Positions 25,131 to 36,489 of a DNA stretch of 64,000 nt are shown here, piece by piece. The notes beneath the pieces are model-generated. The model was not told the DNA's origin. It made no database searches and saw only the letters and a program-made list of their open reading frames with translations. A program made the position numbers and the translations under genes. Origin of the DNA: Formicarius rufipectus (lineage: Eukaryota; Chordata; Aves; Passeriformes; Formicariidae); contig VXAU01000928.1 of NCBI GenBank assembly GCA_013399695.1, forward strand, positions 232,815-296,814, in the 5' to 3' direction. Each line of letters starts with the position of its first letter. The first letter of the stretch is position 1.

Positions 25131-25600
25131 AGAGATTTCATTAAATGGCAGAGGAGGGAGCTTGTGTAGAGGGGAGGTTCACCCCAGAGACATTACAGAT
25201 TGTCTCATGCTATTTAAGTGGGCTAAAATTAGAGGGAAAGAATCTGCGGCTAATTGGACTTGTGCATTAATCATAGTCTGCTGCTGGAGTACTTCACCCA
25301 TTAGAATGTGTTAATTTGGTAATTACAAGGTGAGGGGGAGGTCTCTCTTTGTAATCCAAAGCCCTTCTTCATGCTTATTGCACATATCAGAAATAGGTAC
25401 GGTGAGAGGTTGGAGGCAGGATTATGATGGGGGAGACGAACTGCCTATTACCACCTACCTCACCTGTGAACACTCAGGCTCCCCAGCTCCAGACACCTAT
25501 AATTAAACTGGCTTGGATATTGGAAGCAGAAGGTCCTTCATTTCAGTTAACAGCTAATTAATTGTATCTCAGTTTCCATTTTAACTCCTTCACCCCCCCT
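25130..25600. promoter_or_regulatory. Candidate conserved non-coding element, TAAT cores plus E-box
   Basis: The block combines homeodomain-type words (gcggctaattgg near 25245, cattaatcat near 25265, gttaatttggtaattac at 25310-25326, cagctaattaattg near 25551) with a CACCTGTG E-box at 25461-25468 and no interspersed repeat. It sits just upstream of a CR1 insertion, so the insertion marks a tolerated boundary. Confidence 0.32.
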
Positions 25601-25818
25601 TGTTATAAGAAATGATGCAAATGTTCAGTGGACTCCTGAACTTGGGAAGGAGGAGCTTCTCTTTGCTTCTCTTTTTCCAAGATACCTCTGAAGTACATTT
25701 TGGGGAGCTCGAGGTGGATCTGGGAGCTCCTGTCCTTGTGCCCGATGCAAAAGGTCTCAATGTGCAGACACAATCCTGCAACTGAGATGAAATAAGTCGT
25801 TTCCTCCCTCTATCTCTT

Positions 25819-26043
25819 AGATATTAGGAAGAAGATTTTACAATGAGGGTGGTGAGACACTGGCACAGGTTGTCCAGAGAAGTTGGGGCTGCTCCATCCC
25901 TGGAAGTGTTCAAAGACAGGTTGGACAGGGGTTGGCGCAACCTGGTCTGATGGAAGGTGTCCCTGCCCATGGCACGGGGATGGACTCGGTGACCTTTAAA
26001 AACCCCATCCAACCTAAAGCACCATTTGATTCTGTGACTCTGA
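25819..26043 (+). mobile_element. CR1 LINE 3' fragment with intact tail
   Basis: The + strand CR1 tail reads tagatattaggaagaag (25819), gagggtggtgagacactggc, cagagaagttggggctgc, catccctggaagtgttca, a caggttggacagggg-like block, caacctggtctgatggaagg and ctgcccatggcacgggga. It ends in ttgattctgtgactctgag, preserving about two of the terminal 8-bp ATTCTRTG units. It is 5'-truncated and has no coding capacity. Confidence 0.93.
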
Positions 26044-27740
26044 GCCATTCATAGACTTGCCTTGCTGTTAAGGGCTTCTACCAGCCTCTCTCCTGGCAGG
26101 CTTTGCTGGATTCAGAGGTGCCTCATGAATCAGGGCAGAGGAGAAAATAGAGAAGGGAATTAACAAGACGGGGAACAGGCAGAAAACTCAGGCAGGAAAA
26201 TGTAAGAGACTAAACACTGAGACAGCTAGCACAAAATATGGATTTTCTGAGGGATGTAAAACACTAATGAGTAAAAACACTGGGATGTATGTGCTCTAAT
26301 GAGAAGCAAATCAGACTGGAGCTTGCAAAGCAACACTGCCTCCAGTGCCTTTATTCTGGCAGGAAGCTCGTTCCCAGCTCTGCCCTTAGAGATGCTCATC
26401 GAGGAAAAGCCCCTTCATGTGACATCTCATTTTCCCCTCTCCCTGCATTTTCTGGGTTGCCTGTGGGGGTAACAGCCTTTCAGGGGGGACGATGTCCACT
26501 CCACCTTGAACCTGGACAGGGTAATGTTTGCTGGAAGGACCCCTGTGGTTCTGATAGAGCCCTGTATAAACCTCACTGCAGTTCCCAGCCCATTTCCCAG
26601 CCTATTTCCTTGCAATTGCAGCTGCTCTGTAATCTTTGCAAAGGTCGCAGCCGCTTGCTCTGAGTGGCTTCAGCGGTGATGTATTTGTGGGCAGCCCCAG
26701 CAGTTGCAGGCAGCCCTCACAAACACTGACCTGAGATACTGACCTCCACAAACCACATCATTTTCCACTTGGGCACCTCCAGATTGGTTCTCCGGATCTG
26801 CAGAACCAGAAGGCTAGTTTTGACTCCATTGCAATAATTTGCTGGCTCATTAGCACTAACTCCTTAAAGGGGCACCTTTAATGTTAGTAAGCCTAAAAAC
26901 GTGACCCATTTCCCCCTCCTCGGTTACAGCTCCTTGCAAATTCCATGTCGTTAATCTGTGTATGCTTCTATACCCCTTGAAAGACCAATAGTCTTGTGAA
27001 CAAAATAGAAAACCTGCCCTAAAATGGATCCAAATGCTGTGTCACAACCAAATAAAAACCGTTCAGAATGTATTTGATTTACTACTGATGGCAGAGGAAC
27101 ACAAAGGGGAGCTCAGCCTTCTTCTGAGGTCTGTCTGCTCTTTTGTGTCACAGTTTGGGACCACTGAAGAGCATCTTTGCAATACTTTACTTCACAATAA
27201 ACCAACAGCAGGTATCAAGAATGACAAGTGTGTTTATGCAACAGATTTTAATTTTAAACCTGTAGAGACCTGCCATAAACAATAAGAAAAGCAAAGGTGC
27301 TTAAAACAGCACAGTCTTTCTAAAAAGTGATTTGCTTTTTCTGGAGCTCATTAAACCAACACTGAAAGTTGGAACTGTGAGAAGGATCCTTTCAGTGCTA
27401 CAAACCGTGTATGTGGGTTACAGACTGTACCCATTGGAATAAAGTGATTACCACCGTCATTAAGTGGATAAAGACCATTCATGACTTCTATTTTGGGGAC
27501 GACTAATGTGAAATCCCGTTTAACAAAACGAATGATTAAGGGATAATTTTGTTGGAACAGATTTATAATGCACAGTGACTAGGTGTGAAAGACACTTCCT
27601 CTGTGCAAGCCACTTTGCACATCCAGGCTGTGCTTCTGGACTTAATTAGCAACACCCACCTCAATCCTGGGAGAGTCGGTGCTCCCCAGGCCTTCAACTC
27701 ACTTGTTAGCAGTTGATAACCAAGTGCTTTTAACTATGTG
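26044..27740. other. Unique non-coding DNA
   Basis: No gene is supported. 26.8-27.6 kb is AT-rich with words such as actccttaaaggggcacctttaatg and tcattaagtggataaag, and may hold a further conserved element. The 83-codon open frame at 27034-27285 (+) is not recognised. Its composition is not obviously biased, but no splice context or homology supports it. Confidence 0.5.
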
Positions 27741-28130
27741 ATCATAAAATCGCTTAGGTTGGAAAAGACCCTTCAGACCATCGAGTCCCACAGTTAACAC
27801 AGCACTGCCAAGGCCACCGTGTCCCCAGGTGCCACTTCTACTCCTCTTTTAAATCCCTGCAGCGATGGTGATTCCACCACTGCCCTGGGCAGCCTGTGCC
27901 AGGGCTGGACAAACCTTTTTATGAAAGAAATTTTCCTAATATCCAATCTAAACCTTTCCTGGGTCAAATTGAGGCCATTTCCTCTTGTCCTATTGCTTGT
28001 TACCTGGGAGAAGAGCTGAGCTCCCATCTGTGCACAACCTCTTGTCAGGGAGTTGTGGAGAGCACTAAGGTCTCTCCTCAGTCTCCTTTTCTCCCCTGAG
28101 ACTCCCCTGGGCTGGGAAAACCCCATGTGC
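27741..28130 (-). mobile_element. CR1 LINE 3' fragment, other subfamily
   Basis: A minus-strand CR1 copy of a type distinct from most others here. On the + strand it starts atcataaaatcgcttaggttg, then an acagcactgccaaggccacc-like block, ttttaaatccctgcagcgatggtg, ccactgccctgggcagcctg, taatatccaatctaaacc, ttgaggccatttcctcttgt, gcttgttacctgggagaag and gggagttgtggagagc, ending near ctccttttctcc. It lacks the ctgcccatggcaggg block of the others and shares the actgccaag word with the copy at 46941. It is 5'-truncated. Confidence 0.93.
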
Positions 28131-29000
28131 ACCCCACTGGAGCTGCTGATTTTGCTGACCTTGGAGCCACTTGCTTAGGTGTTTGCCAGAAATGACAGCT
28201 GCCTGTTTGAAAGATGCTGTGAAAAAAGTTTGTCTTTCATCCTGACAGAGTAAAACTCAGTTAATGTCTAAGACTTCACTTGACTCTTGCTGAAAATTCG
28301 ACTTTGTATCTCACTAGAAATGGAGCTATTGCCAGGTGTAACTCCATTAATTTATTCAATGAAAACCCTAGTTTTTATTTAACTCACCAGAATTATTCCA
28401 TTCTGAGAAATTTTTTTCAAAATTGAATATTAAATTTTGGAATCCTGAATATTCAATTTGATTGCCTTATGTTTTTATTATATAGTTCCCATATCTCTGT
28501 TTTATTTCACGACATATCAAACTGGCAGATGTCTCTTACAGAAGGTGTTATTCTTTGCAGAAGACAATAAGTTGTTTTGATCAGTATTTCATAGGTGCCA
28601 TTACTTTAAAAAACTGTAAATTAAAAAGTAGCATTTCACCTATTGTTTTGGTAGGTTCACTCCAGTGACAACAGACAAACTAATGCACAGTTTTTGTAAA
28701 TAAGAGAATTCAATGTGTTCCATTGATATTTTTGGTAATTCTTGAACAGAAGGCTTCACAAAATGCCATCTTTTCGTGAGAAGTAAGTCCGTAATAATTT
28801 TCAGTGACTTCTTCATGCAAAAACTCCCTATTTTGCTTCTCCTGTAAGCATGGAGGCAATGAGTGGTGCAAGTGAGCCTGTGGGGTCCAGCAGAGCTGAT
28901 CTTCAGTGCCTGTGTCTCACAAGGCTGGTGGCTGCTGGAGCTGCTCTGTGTTGTGTTGCACTTTTGTTGACATACCAAACTGTTTATTTTTAGCCGAAAG
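28131..29000. other. AT-rich non-coding DNA
   Basis: No gene is supported. The interval 28260-28800 is strongly AT-rich and carries the 12-bp inverted repeat listed at 28420-28459. An open frame of 112 codons at 28640-28978 (-) has no domain. Confidence 0.5.
28420..28459. repeat. Inverted repeat with 12-bp arms
   Basis: aaattgaatatt (28420-28431) and aatattcaattt (28448-28459) are exact reverse complements separated by a 16-base loop. The locus is AT-rich, so chance occurrence is possible. Confidence 0.85.
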
Positions 29001-29160
29001 GATGCTGTGATCCCACAGCTGAGGTTATGCTGTGGGTCACACTTTGGCCCCGAGGCTGTTTACAAACCCAGCTGTGTGGGCTTGAGCTCTGGCATGTCCC
29101 CAGATCTGTTCCTGACCTCAGCTCAGCTGGTCAGAGGTGCAGGGACTGTGTCAGCCACAC

Positions 29161-29610
29161 TCACTGCCTGCGCCTTGGGCAAACACATCTGGAACCCACC
29201 ATGGCCCAGGGGATCTGCATTTCCTCAACACCCCATCCAACCTTCTCATCAATTGTTGTATGGGTTGTCTGCCATGATTTTATGGGCAACCCCTGGTCCA
29301 TGAACCACAGGGTAGGAAACTCTTCTTCAGTGTCTTGGACTCGGTCATACAGTTCTAACTCCACGTGAGAGTGGTTGTTTCCTCTACGGCGACAAGTGGA
29401 CATCTCCACTGGGTGGATGTTAGAGAAGCTGTGTCCTTGTATGAACTCCTCCAGCACCCTCATCCTCCTCAACATTTGCTCCTGCAGTTTGCTTAGAGAC
29501 CCAGTTGGCTGAAGTCCTACTGCCCAGGGACAGGGACAGTGTGCATGGATGAAATGGGATGGCAGCTCCAGGCTGAGGGAACTGCCCTCATTGCCCTGAC
29601 ATTCCTGGAC
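29161..29610 (-). other. Unassigned 149-codon open stretch
   Basis: On the minus strand, codons stay open from just after a TGA at 29613-29611 to a stop ending at 29161, with an ATG at 29475 that would give 104 residues. The conceptual product has a Cys/Pro/Trp motif (HCPCPWAVG) before that ATG. Next is an amphipathic stretch with heptad-like spacing (LSKLQEQMLRRMRVLEEFI), then a Cys-Arg-Arg-Arg-Gly basic patch, an acidic segment (DTEEEF) and a Cys/Arg-rich end. Composition is protein-like and not repetitive. I do not recognise the family. It could be a fragment of a retroelement or retrogene, an unannotated exon, or chance in a GC-rich interval, since + strand frames are also open at 29007-29368. 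Confidence 0.25.
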
Positions 29611-32220
29611 TCAGCTGTACCTCCCACACTTCAGCAGCAGGGACACTGAAGGACTCCAGCTCCCCCTGTATTCCCCTCCTGCAAGACAGCAAGGCTGTTT
29701 TGAGGATTTTTCCTCCCCCAGTGTGCCCTGGCACAGGCAAGGAGAAGGCAGTGCTGTGGCCAGGTCACCCTGCAGAGCTCTGCCTGCTCATGCCCATGGA
29801 GAAACCCTCTGTGATCCCAGAGAGGGTGGTGGCTGAGCTGAGGGAGGAAACAAATGACCTTACAAAGCCATCTAAGATACTTCTGAAAAATATTTGGTGT
29901 TTTCGTTTCCTGGGAGGTCTAAGATTAGAAGAAATGCAAACAAATGTTGGTATCAACAAGTTCTCAGCACAGAGACTTAATGTCAGTGTCTTGGGTTGAG
30001 TTTACAGCAATACCAGGACTTTGGCTGCATTAAAAAAACACCTCAGCATGGCAGTAAAAAATGGTAATAACTTCTCAAGAAGTGTTTTGTGTGGTTGTTT
30101 TTTAATTTTGTCTCCACCTAAGCTTTGTTTAAATCATGTATTAAAAATGCATTTTAGCATGTGTTTCATACAGCCACACAGCTGAGCTGGCACCTGGGGG
30201 GTGTGTGCAGTTGGGGGGATGTGCTTTGGGGTGAGCTATCCCTTCAGAGAAATGGCCTTGGAAACCTGTTGTGTTCTCAGCTTTTTATGCAAACACATTG
30301 TCTTCCACAGAACAGATGTCAGAGAGTGTAAAACTGCAGGAAGCCAGTGTTGGTGCTTTTGTACATCTAAGGTGTCCTGATCAGTCTGGGCCATTTGCCT
30401 CTCCAAAATCTCTCTGTGGAAGGACACTGTTTTTTAACTGGTGATGTTGGTGATTTTAGCTGCACTGGTGGTTATACTCAGGGGGAACAGAGGGATCAGA
30501 AATTGGGCTGGATTTGAAACATACGCTGAAGACTGTGCTCTGCATTTGCATGTGGTTCCCATCCTCAGGTTTTTAGGAGGCAGGTAGATGTTGGACCAGA
30601 CCTTTGGTAAGGTCTGTGCAGGTTTGCCCTACTTGTCTATTCTCTCCATATTTTTGAGAGCTGAAATGCAGCAGAAAGACATTATTTGCTCCAAGTGCAG
30701 TGGAAGGCAATGCTGGAGCTGGAAATGCTCTGCCGAGTCCTGATTCTTCCTTCTTTCCTTTAATTGTGTCCTTCGAAAGCAGAGTCCTCTAGTGCTAAAA
30801 GAAGATGATGGCAAACTGCCTTGTTAACCTATTTTAAGTAAATCTGTATTGAGTTTCCTGCTGTGCCTAAGAGCTGGTAGTCCCAGTAGAGTTTTATATT
30901 TTATCCCTGCAATAGCTTTCTCTGGACTTTAATTCCCCACTTCCTTTTTCTCCTACCCCAAAAGAAATGCAAATTTAATTTCACAGGAAATAAGACTATA
31001 CTTGAATAAGACAAGATTTTTTTTTTTTTTATATTTTGCCTGTATTTCACTGTCTCCCACTGGTTAGTAGATGATTTTGAGGGATCTAACATTTTGCCTT
31101 TCTTAAAACAAATTCTTTGCATACAGCAGCTTCCCACAGGCTCCTTTAGCACAGAAAGGCAAAAGAATTTTAGAAGGGAAAAGAATTTTCTATGGAAGAA
31201 CAGAGCAGTGCAAGCCACCTGTATGGTATTAGGAGGAGATGAGGGAAAAGATATTGCTGATTTTTATTAATAATTAATTTAATTTTCTATAGCACTCATG
31301 AAAGTTCCTCAACAAATTTGCAGAGTGTATAATGTATGTATCACTGAATTGTAGCTATTTCTGGAGTACTTCATCTGTTCCACCGCAGACATGGGGATGG
31401 TTTTTAATAGTTTAGGTCAGTAAGTCATTATGAAAGCCGCCACTGAAATAATACTCTTGAAATAATAATATTGGATATAGACTATAATGTTAAAGGGTTT
31501 TTTTTTCTTGTCCTCTTCATTACAAATTCCTGATTTCTCTGTTGTGCTATGACACATGGGTTGCAACAATAGCCACTGGACCTACAGGGAAAATTGACTG
31601 AAAATTTAACTTTTTCTAAAGAGGATTTAACAGGAGGATATAAAGAATGAGATATATCCATGGTCTGCTAAAAAGTGTTCCAGTCCTTGTGTCCTTACCA
31701 AATAAAAATATCCAGAGAGATCATTGAAGGGGGGGGTGATTTATTGCTCATCACAGTGGCCTAAACACTGGCCATGTTCTTTGGAAAAAGGTGTTGTCCA
31801 GTTTGTTGATCTCAATTATATATTTTAGCTGAAATACCTGACTTGGAGGAGCACAAGCTCCTCACCACCACCCTGGTTCACATCCCAGCTGGCTAATGCC
31901 CACCTTGGAAGCTGGAGGTTTTGGTGCAGGGCTTAGCCTGGCCCATCCTTCCTCTCAGGCATGTCTTTGATTGCTTTGCTAATTCGGGACTGGAATTATC
32001 ACCACATCCTGTACGGTGCTTGTTTATATTTTTCCCTTCTTCACACCAAAGCTGTCCAACCTGGCTCAGGCCAGGGGCTCTGGCAGAGCTCTCCACCAGC
32101 CGTGTGGTTGGCAGGAGGGTGTAGGCAGTGGGGTATAGTTGGTTCATGAGGTCTAACAGGCAAGAGCAGCAGCCCAGGGTGATGTGAGTGTGGCTAGGCA
32201 ACAGCATGGGGAGCAGAGGA
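29611..32220. other. Unique non-coding DNA
   Basis: No gene is supported. 31.25-31.50 kb is AT-rich with tattaataattaatttaat at the start and may be a conserved element. There are short T runs at 31018-31031 and 31498-31507 and a G8 run near 31731. The 104-105-codon minus-strand open frames at 30901-31218 and 31893-32207 have no domain. Confidence 0.5.
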
Positions 32221-32800
32221 ATGATCTCTCTTTGTCAGACAGCCGAACTGTTAGAGGTTATGAGATTCTTTTATTGCACTAATTTGCAGTGCAATGTGCT
32301 GACATTCTCTCCCTGTTGCACAGAGAATATATAAATTATGCCTGCAGGACGATTAACTGTTTGTCCAGGCTAATTGTCAGTATTAAATCTTGCTCAGTCA
32401 CAGTTTTAAAGCTTAATTTAAACTCTCTATCTTTAAGGAATCTGCACTCCCACTCCCCCTCCCACCACGGGGAAAAAAATAATAAAGATTTAATGGTTTA
32501 AGTCAGTTCCCTTTGTAAGAGCTAAAGTTATAATTGGGTGTGTGGATCGTGGAAGCATCTGCACACGAGGAGCCTGTGGAGTTTTCCTCTTGCTTTGGCC
32601 GATAATGTTCATTCCAAATCCCATTGTCTTTGCTACCCTGTATTAATTTCTGAATTATGTATTATTGTTCTGAGACCCCGGAGCCACAGCTATTCCCCAC
32701 ATCTATTACTGCATAAATCTTTGCTGTGTGCTTAAACCAGCCATGATTCATCCTGAAAGATGGAGAGGAGCAGCAGCGCTAATGAAAAATCTCTCTTCCC
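32220..32800. promoter_or_regulatory. Candidate conserved non-coding element (strong by eye)
   Basis: About 580 bases of repeat-free sequence rich in regulatory-type words. They include a short hairpin at 32273-32295, gacgattaactg and ggctaattgtcag (near 32349 and 32369), ttaaagcttaatttaaac, a SOX-like CATTGTC at 32622-32628, ctgtattaatttctg near 32639 and cgctaatgaaaaatc near 32778. No long frame is open. Motif density and lack of decay resemble vertebrate developmental enhancers, but binding and conservation are inferred. Confidence 0.35.
32273..32295. repeat. Inverted repeat with 8-bp arms
   Basis: attgcact (32273-32280) and agtgcaat (32288-32295) are perfect reverse complements around a 7-base spacer, aatttgc. 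It lies inside a candidate conserved block. Confidence 0.85.
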
Positions 32801-33569
32801 GTGCAATGGGCACAAATCTGACGCCCAGACCTTGCAGGGTGGTTGGGGAGTCAGGGCAGGCAGACCTGGCTGCAGAGAACCACAGCCACAGGCAGGAGAG
32901 GGCTGGAGCCCACTGTGGCTTTGCACACAGCATCCTCTCATGCCACAGGTCATGATCTGCTGCTGCAGCGGGACAATCCTGGCTGTGCAGGTGATGCTCA
33001 GGTGAAAGTGCTGCTCTCACAGCTGAGCCTGTGCCAAGAGACAGCCCTCGGTGTGAACACCATCCTCGTGGTGTCACAGGAGATGAAGATCTGGCCACAC
33101 TGGCAGAGATTTTCCACTTTCAGTTACTTGTATTTTCTTCTATAATTATTTTTAATTTATTCCCCTCTGAAGAGACGCAGATGTATGCAGTTGGCTCATC
33201 TCCTCCCAAAATTTTAGCAGCAGTGCTGTGAGGAGTCTGTTTCTCATCTCTGCTTGTCCCTAGACTTGATTTTGTGAAGCTCTGTGCCAGCAGCATGGGT
33301 TTAGCTGATGGGTTTAGCTGCCCTGTCCTTGAGGGAGCCAAAAGTTAGCTGTCAGTAGGCTGTCACTGCACTCAAGCACACCAGGGTACCCCATTAGCTG
33401 TGTGTGTGAAGTCACAACAAATGAAACAGTGGCATCACACCTTGGCTTTAAAAGGTGCCTAATTGAAATTTTCCTGGCCTTGGTTCAGCTTGACATCACC
33501 ATCATTTACCATGAGCCCAGTGATGACCCCACAGTTCAGGGACACCTGGCTTGGTGAGCAGCACTGAGG
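32801..33569. other. Unique non-coding DNA, no gene seen
   Basis: GC-rich 32.80-33.05 kb gives several overlapping open frames on both strands (up to 116 codons) without domains. Nothing else is recognised. Confidence 0.5.
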
Positions 33570-34110
33570 ATCATGGAATCACAGAATTGTTCGGCTTGGA
33601 AGAGACTTCACAGATCGTCTTGTTCCAACCTCTTGCCATGGGCAGGGACATCTTCCACTCGACCAGACTTCTCCAAGCCTTGTCCAGCCTGGCCTCGAAC
33701 ACTTCCAGAGATGGGACAGCCACAGCTTCTCTGGGCAACCTGTGCCAGGGCCTGCCCACCCTCACAGGGAAGAATTTCTGCCTAATATCCAATCTAACTA
33801 TGTCTTCTTTCAGTTTAAAGCCATCCCTCCTTGTCCTGTCACTCCATGTCCCTGTCCCAAGTCCCTCTCCAGCTCTCCTGGAGCCCCTTTAGGCACTGGG
33901 AGGGGCTCTAAGTTCTCCCCAGAGTCTTCTCGTCTCCAGGTGAACACCCCCAGCTCTCCCAACCTGCCTCCAGAGCAGAGGGGCTCCAGCACTCAGAGTA
34001 TCTCCATGGCCTTCTCTGGACTCACTCCAGCTCCTCCACATCCTGCCATGGCTGACCTGACTTGTGCCAGAGGTGAGGATTCAGACTCCAGGTGGATGTC
34101 AGGGAGATTT
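33570..34110 (-). mobile_element. CR1 LINE 3' fragment, longest copy
   Basis: A minus-strand CR1 copy of about 540 bp. On the + strand it begins with two terminal units (atcatggaatcacagaattg), then a catgggcagggacatcttcc block, gatgggacagccacagcttctctg, caacctgtgccagggcctgc, gggaagaatttctgcc, taatatccaatctaac, cagtttaaagccatccctcc, ccttgtcctgtcactcc, tctccagctctcctggagcccc, and finally the weaker upstream words tctccatggccttctctggac and actccaggtgg. The left (3') end is sharp and the right end fades between 34050 and 34110. Open frames across it are non-coding readings of the CR1 3' region. Confidence 0.93.
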
Positions 34111-36240
34111 TATTTCATGGTGTGGTTTCTGTAGGACACATGATGCCATTGGAGAAATTGGGGGCATCAGGCTTCAGCCCTTCTGGGCTTTACTTGATCT
34201 CCTGAGTGACTTAACAGGACTTTGGTTTCTAGAAAAGGAGAGGAAGTGCTCCTGGTGCTGTTAATCTGTGCTGAAGGATTTGTTCATCTGCCACAGGACA
34301 AAACTGAGCATGTTCTCGCTGTGTGAAAGGGGTCAAGCTCTTTTTGACCTGGGGCAGGTGGTAATTGAAAAGAAGGTGGCTGTGGGTAGAAATGAGCCTG
34401 ATGACATGGTGACATAACCAGTCTGGGTCCCTCTGTTCGTGGAAAATTACAGTGGTGGCAGCCAGAAGGGAGCCCTTGTACCAAATATCCCCTCTTAGCC
34501 CATGTATCACATCCTGCTTTTGATTTCAGGAGAACACTCAGTAGTGTAGGATGAGGGTTGATCCAGCAGCTGTTGTGCCTTGCACAGCTCATCACTCCAA
34601 TGTTGCACTGAGTGATGGGGATGGAAGCTGAGACCACGGAGCATGATGCCTCCTCTCTTTTCTGGAGTGATGGAACAGGTTCAGGGTGTCACTGCAGCTG
34701 TGGTCCAGGGGCTTTTGCTGGAGAGTAGGGAAGGGTGAGGGGGTCAGAACCCGCCAGAGAAATCAGCCACCTGGGAGCTGAGGAGAAAATGGTTCTTGCT
34801 AATCCTTCTCCTTTTGACATCTTATAGAGAAACAAAAGGGCTCGTGCTGTTCTGCTCCATTAGAGCTCCCTGTAACATTGACAGCTTTCCTCACTTCTTT
34901 TCTGAAATCTGCAAAATTAAGGTGAGTGAAAGGTGGGTGGAGAAGGAGAGAGGCAAGTTAGTCTGGAAGAGGAATGCCTGAGAAGCACAGGAGCCCACAG
35001 GCAGGAGAGAAGAATTAGCAGATGAGAAAGCAGGAGGGCTGAAAATCAACCAGCTCGGCCGTGGGATGGCACAGCATTGCCAGTGTGACAAGAGAATGGG
35101 AATCCTTGGCCTAGTTTGCTGAGAGAGGGAAGAAGAGGAGGATTAGCAGAGATGTGTGTAGTGTAAGGCAGCTGGTGACTCTGTTCTGCCAGTGCTCCAT
35201 GACCCCAAAAGCTGTGGTGTGAACAGAGAGGTGACAGCTGGCTGGCTGGCTGCCCCAGGGACTGGCAGGGCACAGGCTGGAGGGTTTGTTTGTTTGGGTG
35301 TCTGGCCTATTATTGTCATTAATAATAATAAAGATAATTTGCTTTACTACACCTGTAATATTAGAGCAGCCCCATTTGCTTCCACGGTGTGTGCACATTT
35401 CCTGTTTCCTGGTCAGACACCCTTATGTACTGTTATCTAGATGCCCAAGGAATTATTTTGGGTAAATGACCTCTGTTACTCCAAACATGAGATGAACACA
35501 TTTTGTCTGTGAATTTGAGCGGCCCTGTTGTAAATTTTAACATTTTTTTATTAAACCAGCAGAATGGGAAGTGCCATACTGGAAGAGCCTCTGCATTCTC
35601 TATGTAGCACAAATCCACAGCTGCCAATAGTAGGACTAAGGCTCCTTTCAAGGAAGACACCTTGACAAAAGATTTCTGCCTAATCCCAGCACCTAGCCAC
35701 TGATTTATGCCCCACAAAAGGTTATTCTTATTTCTAGTGATCATCAAAGTGAATAATCTCACTCCATCAGAAATACCTCATTCCCTTTTTTGTGACTCAA
35801 ACCTGATGTCAGCCAGGTTTGACTGCTCAGGTGTAAAAACATGAGATGGAGCAGCAGTAATGGCAGGGCTGCAGGTTCCTCCAAAATCCCTGATTGCCTC
35901 TGCAGGATTGTCTAATGAGAGAGTATAAATTCAGGGAAAGCAATCCCATGCTCCTGTTGGCTTGTTGTTTCAGGTAGCTTTTCCATAGTCTCTCTTGTTT
36001 GTCTTCCCTCTGATGGAGGAGAGAAGCCAGGGTACATCTCTAGCTGGAATATATTTGTAAGCAGGCAGTAACAGAAGTCCTTAAAACCGTGAAAGCAACG
36101 TGGGGGGAGGAAATAAAAATAAATACCTCTCCTAGGAGAAGAACAAAAGAGAGGGGTTGAAATAACCTGGGATCACAGCCTGTGCTGGGGGAGAGAGCGC
36201 AGGGGGAGGGCTGCTGTGCTTAGGCAGGGAAGATGCTGCC
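34111..36240. other. Unique non-coding DNA
   Basis: No gene is supported. Short (TAA)n-like DNA lies at 35321-35335 and ggctggctggctggct at about 35238-35253. The minus-strand open frames at 34229-34637 and 35433-35762 have no domain. Confidence 0.5.
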
Positions 36241-36480
36241 TTTAGCATATGCTCTGCATATTTTACTGCCAGAGAAGATGTGGCTATGATTTAATATGCA
36301 AAGGTAGATATGGCATTGATATGCATCCACACTGCATAACATGTGCATCCATATTTCAAAGGTGGGCACAAGAAAGCGCATCGCTGAAGGCAAGCATTTA
36401 TCAGGCTTGCGGTCAAACGCTCCGAGACCTTCACAGCCTTAGGAGATCCTGCAGGAGGAGGAAAAATAACACGCCTTGAT
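36241..36480. promoter_or_regulatory. Candidate regulatory element, octamer-like cluster
   Basis: Within about 110 bases lie five ATGCA/TGCAT-type words: GCATATGC (36245-36252), TGCATATT (36255-36262), TAATATGCAAA (36292-36302), TGATATGCAT (36317-36326) and GCATAACATGTGCAT (36334-36348). The spacing and repetition resemble POU-domain octamer sites. The block continues with ttatcaggcttgcgg and ends at a modestly CpG-rich stretch (36490-36640). A 76-codon frame is open across it, but the motif repetition explains the sequence better than coding. Confidence 0.35.
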
Positions 36481-36489
36481 TATCATTAG

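Noticed and set aside
33551..34134. Open frames of 113 and 130 codons
   Set aside because: They are readings of the reversed CR1 3' untranslated region, which does not encode protein.
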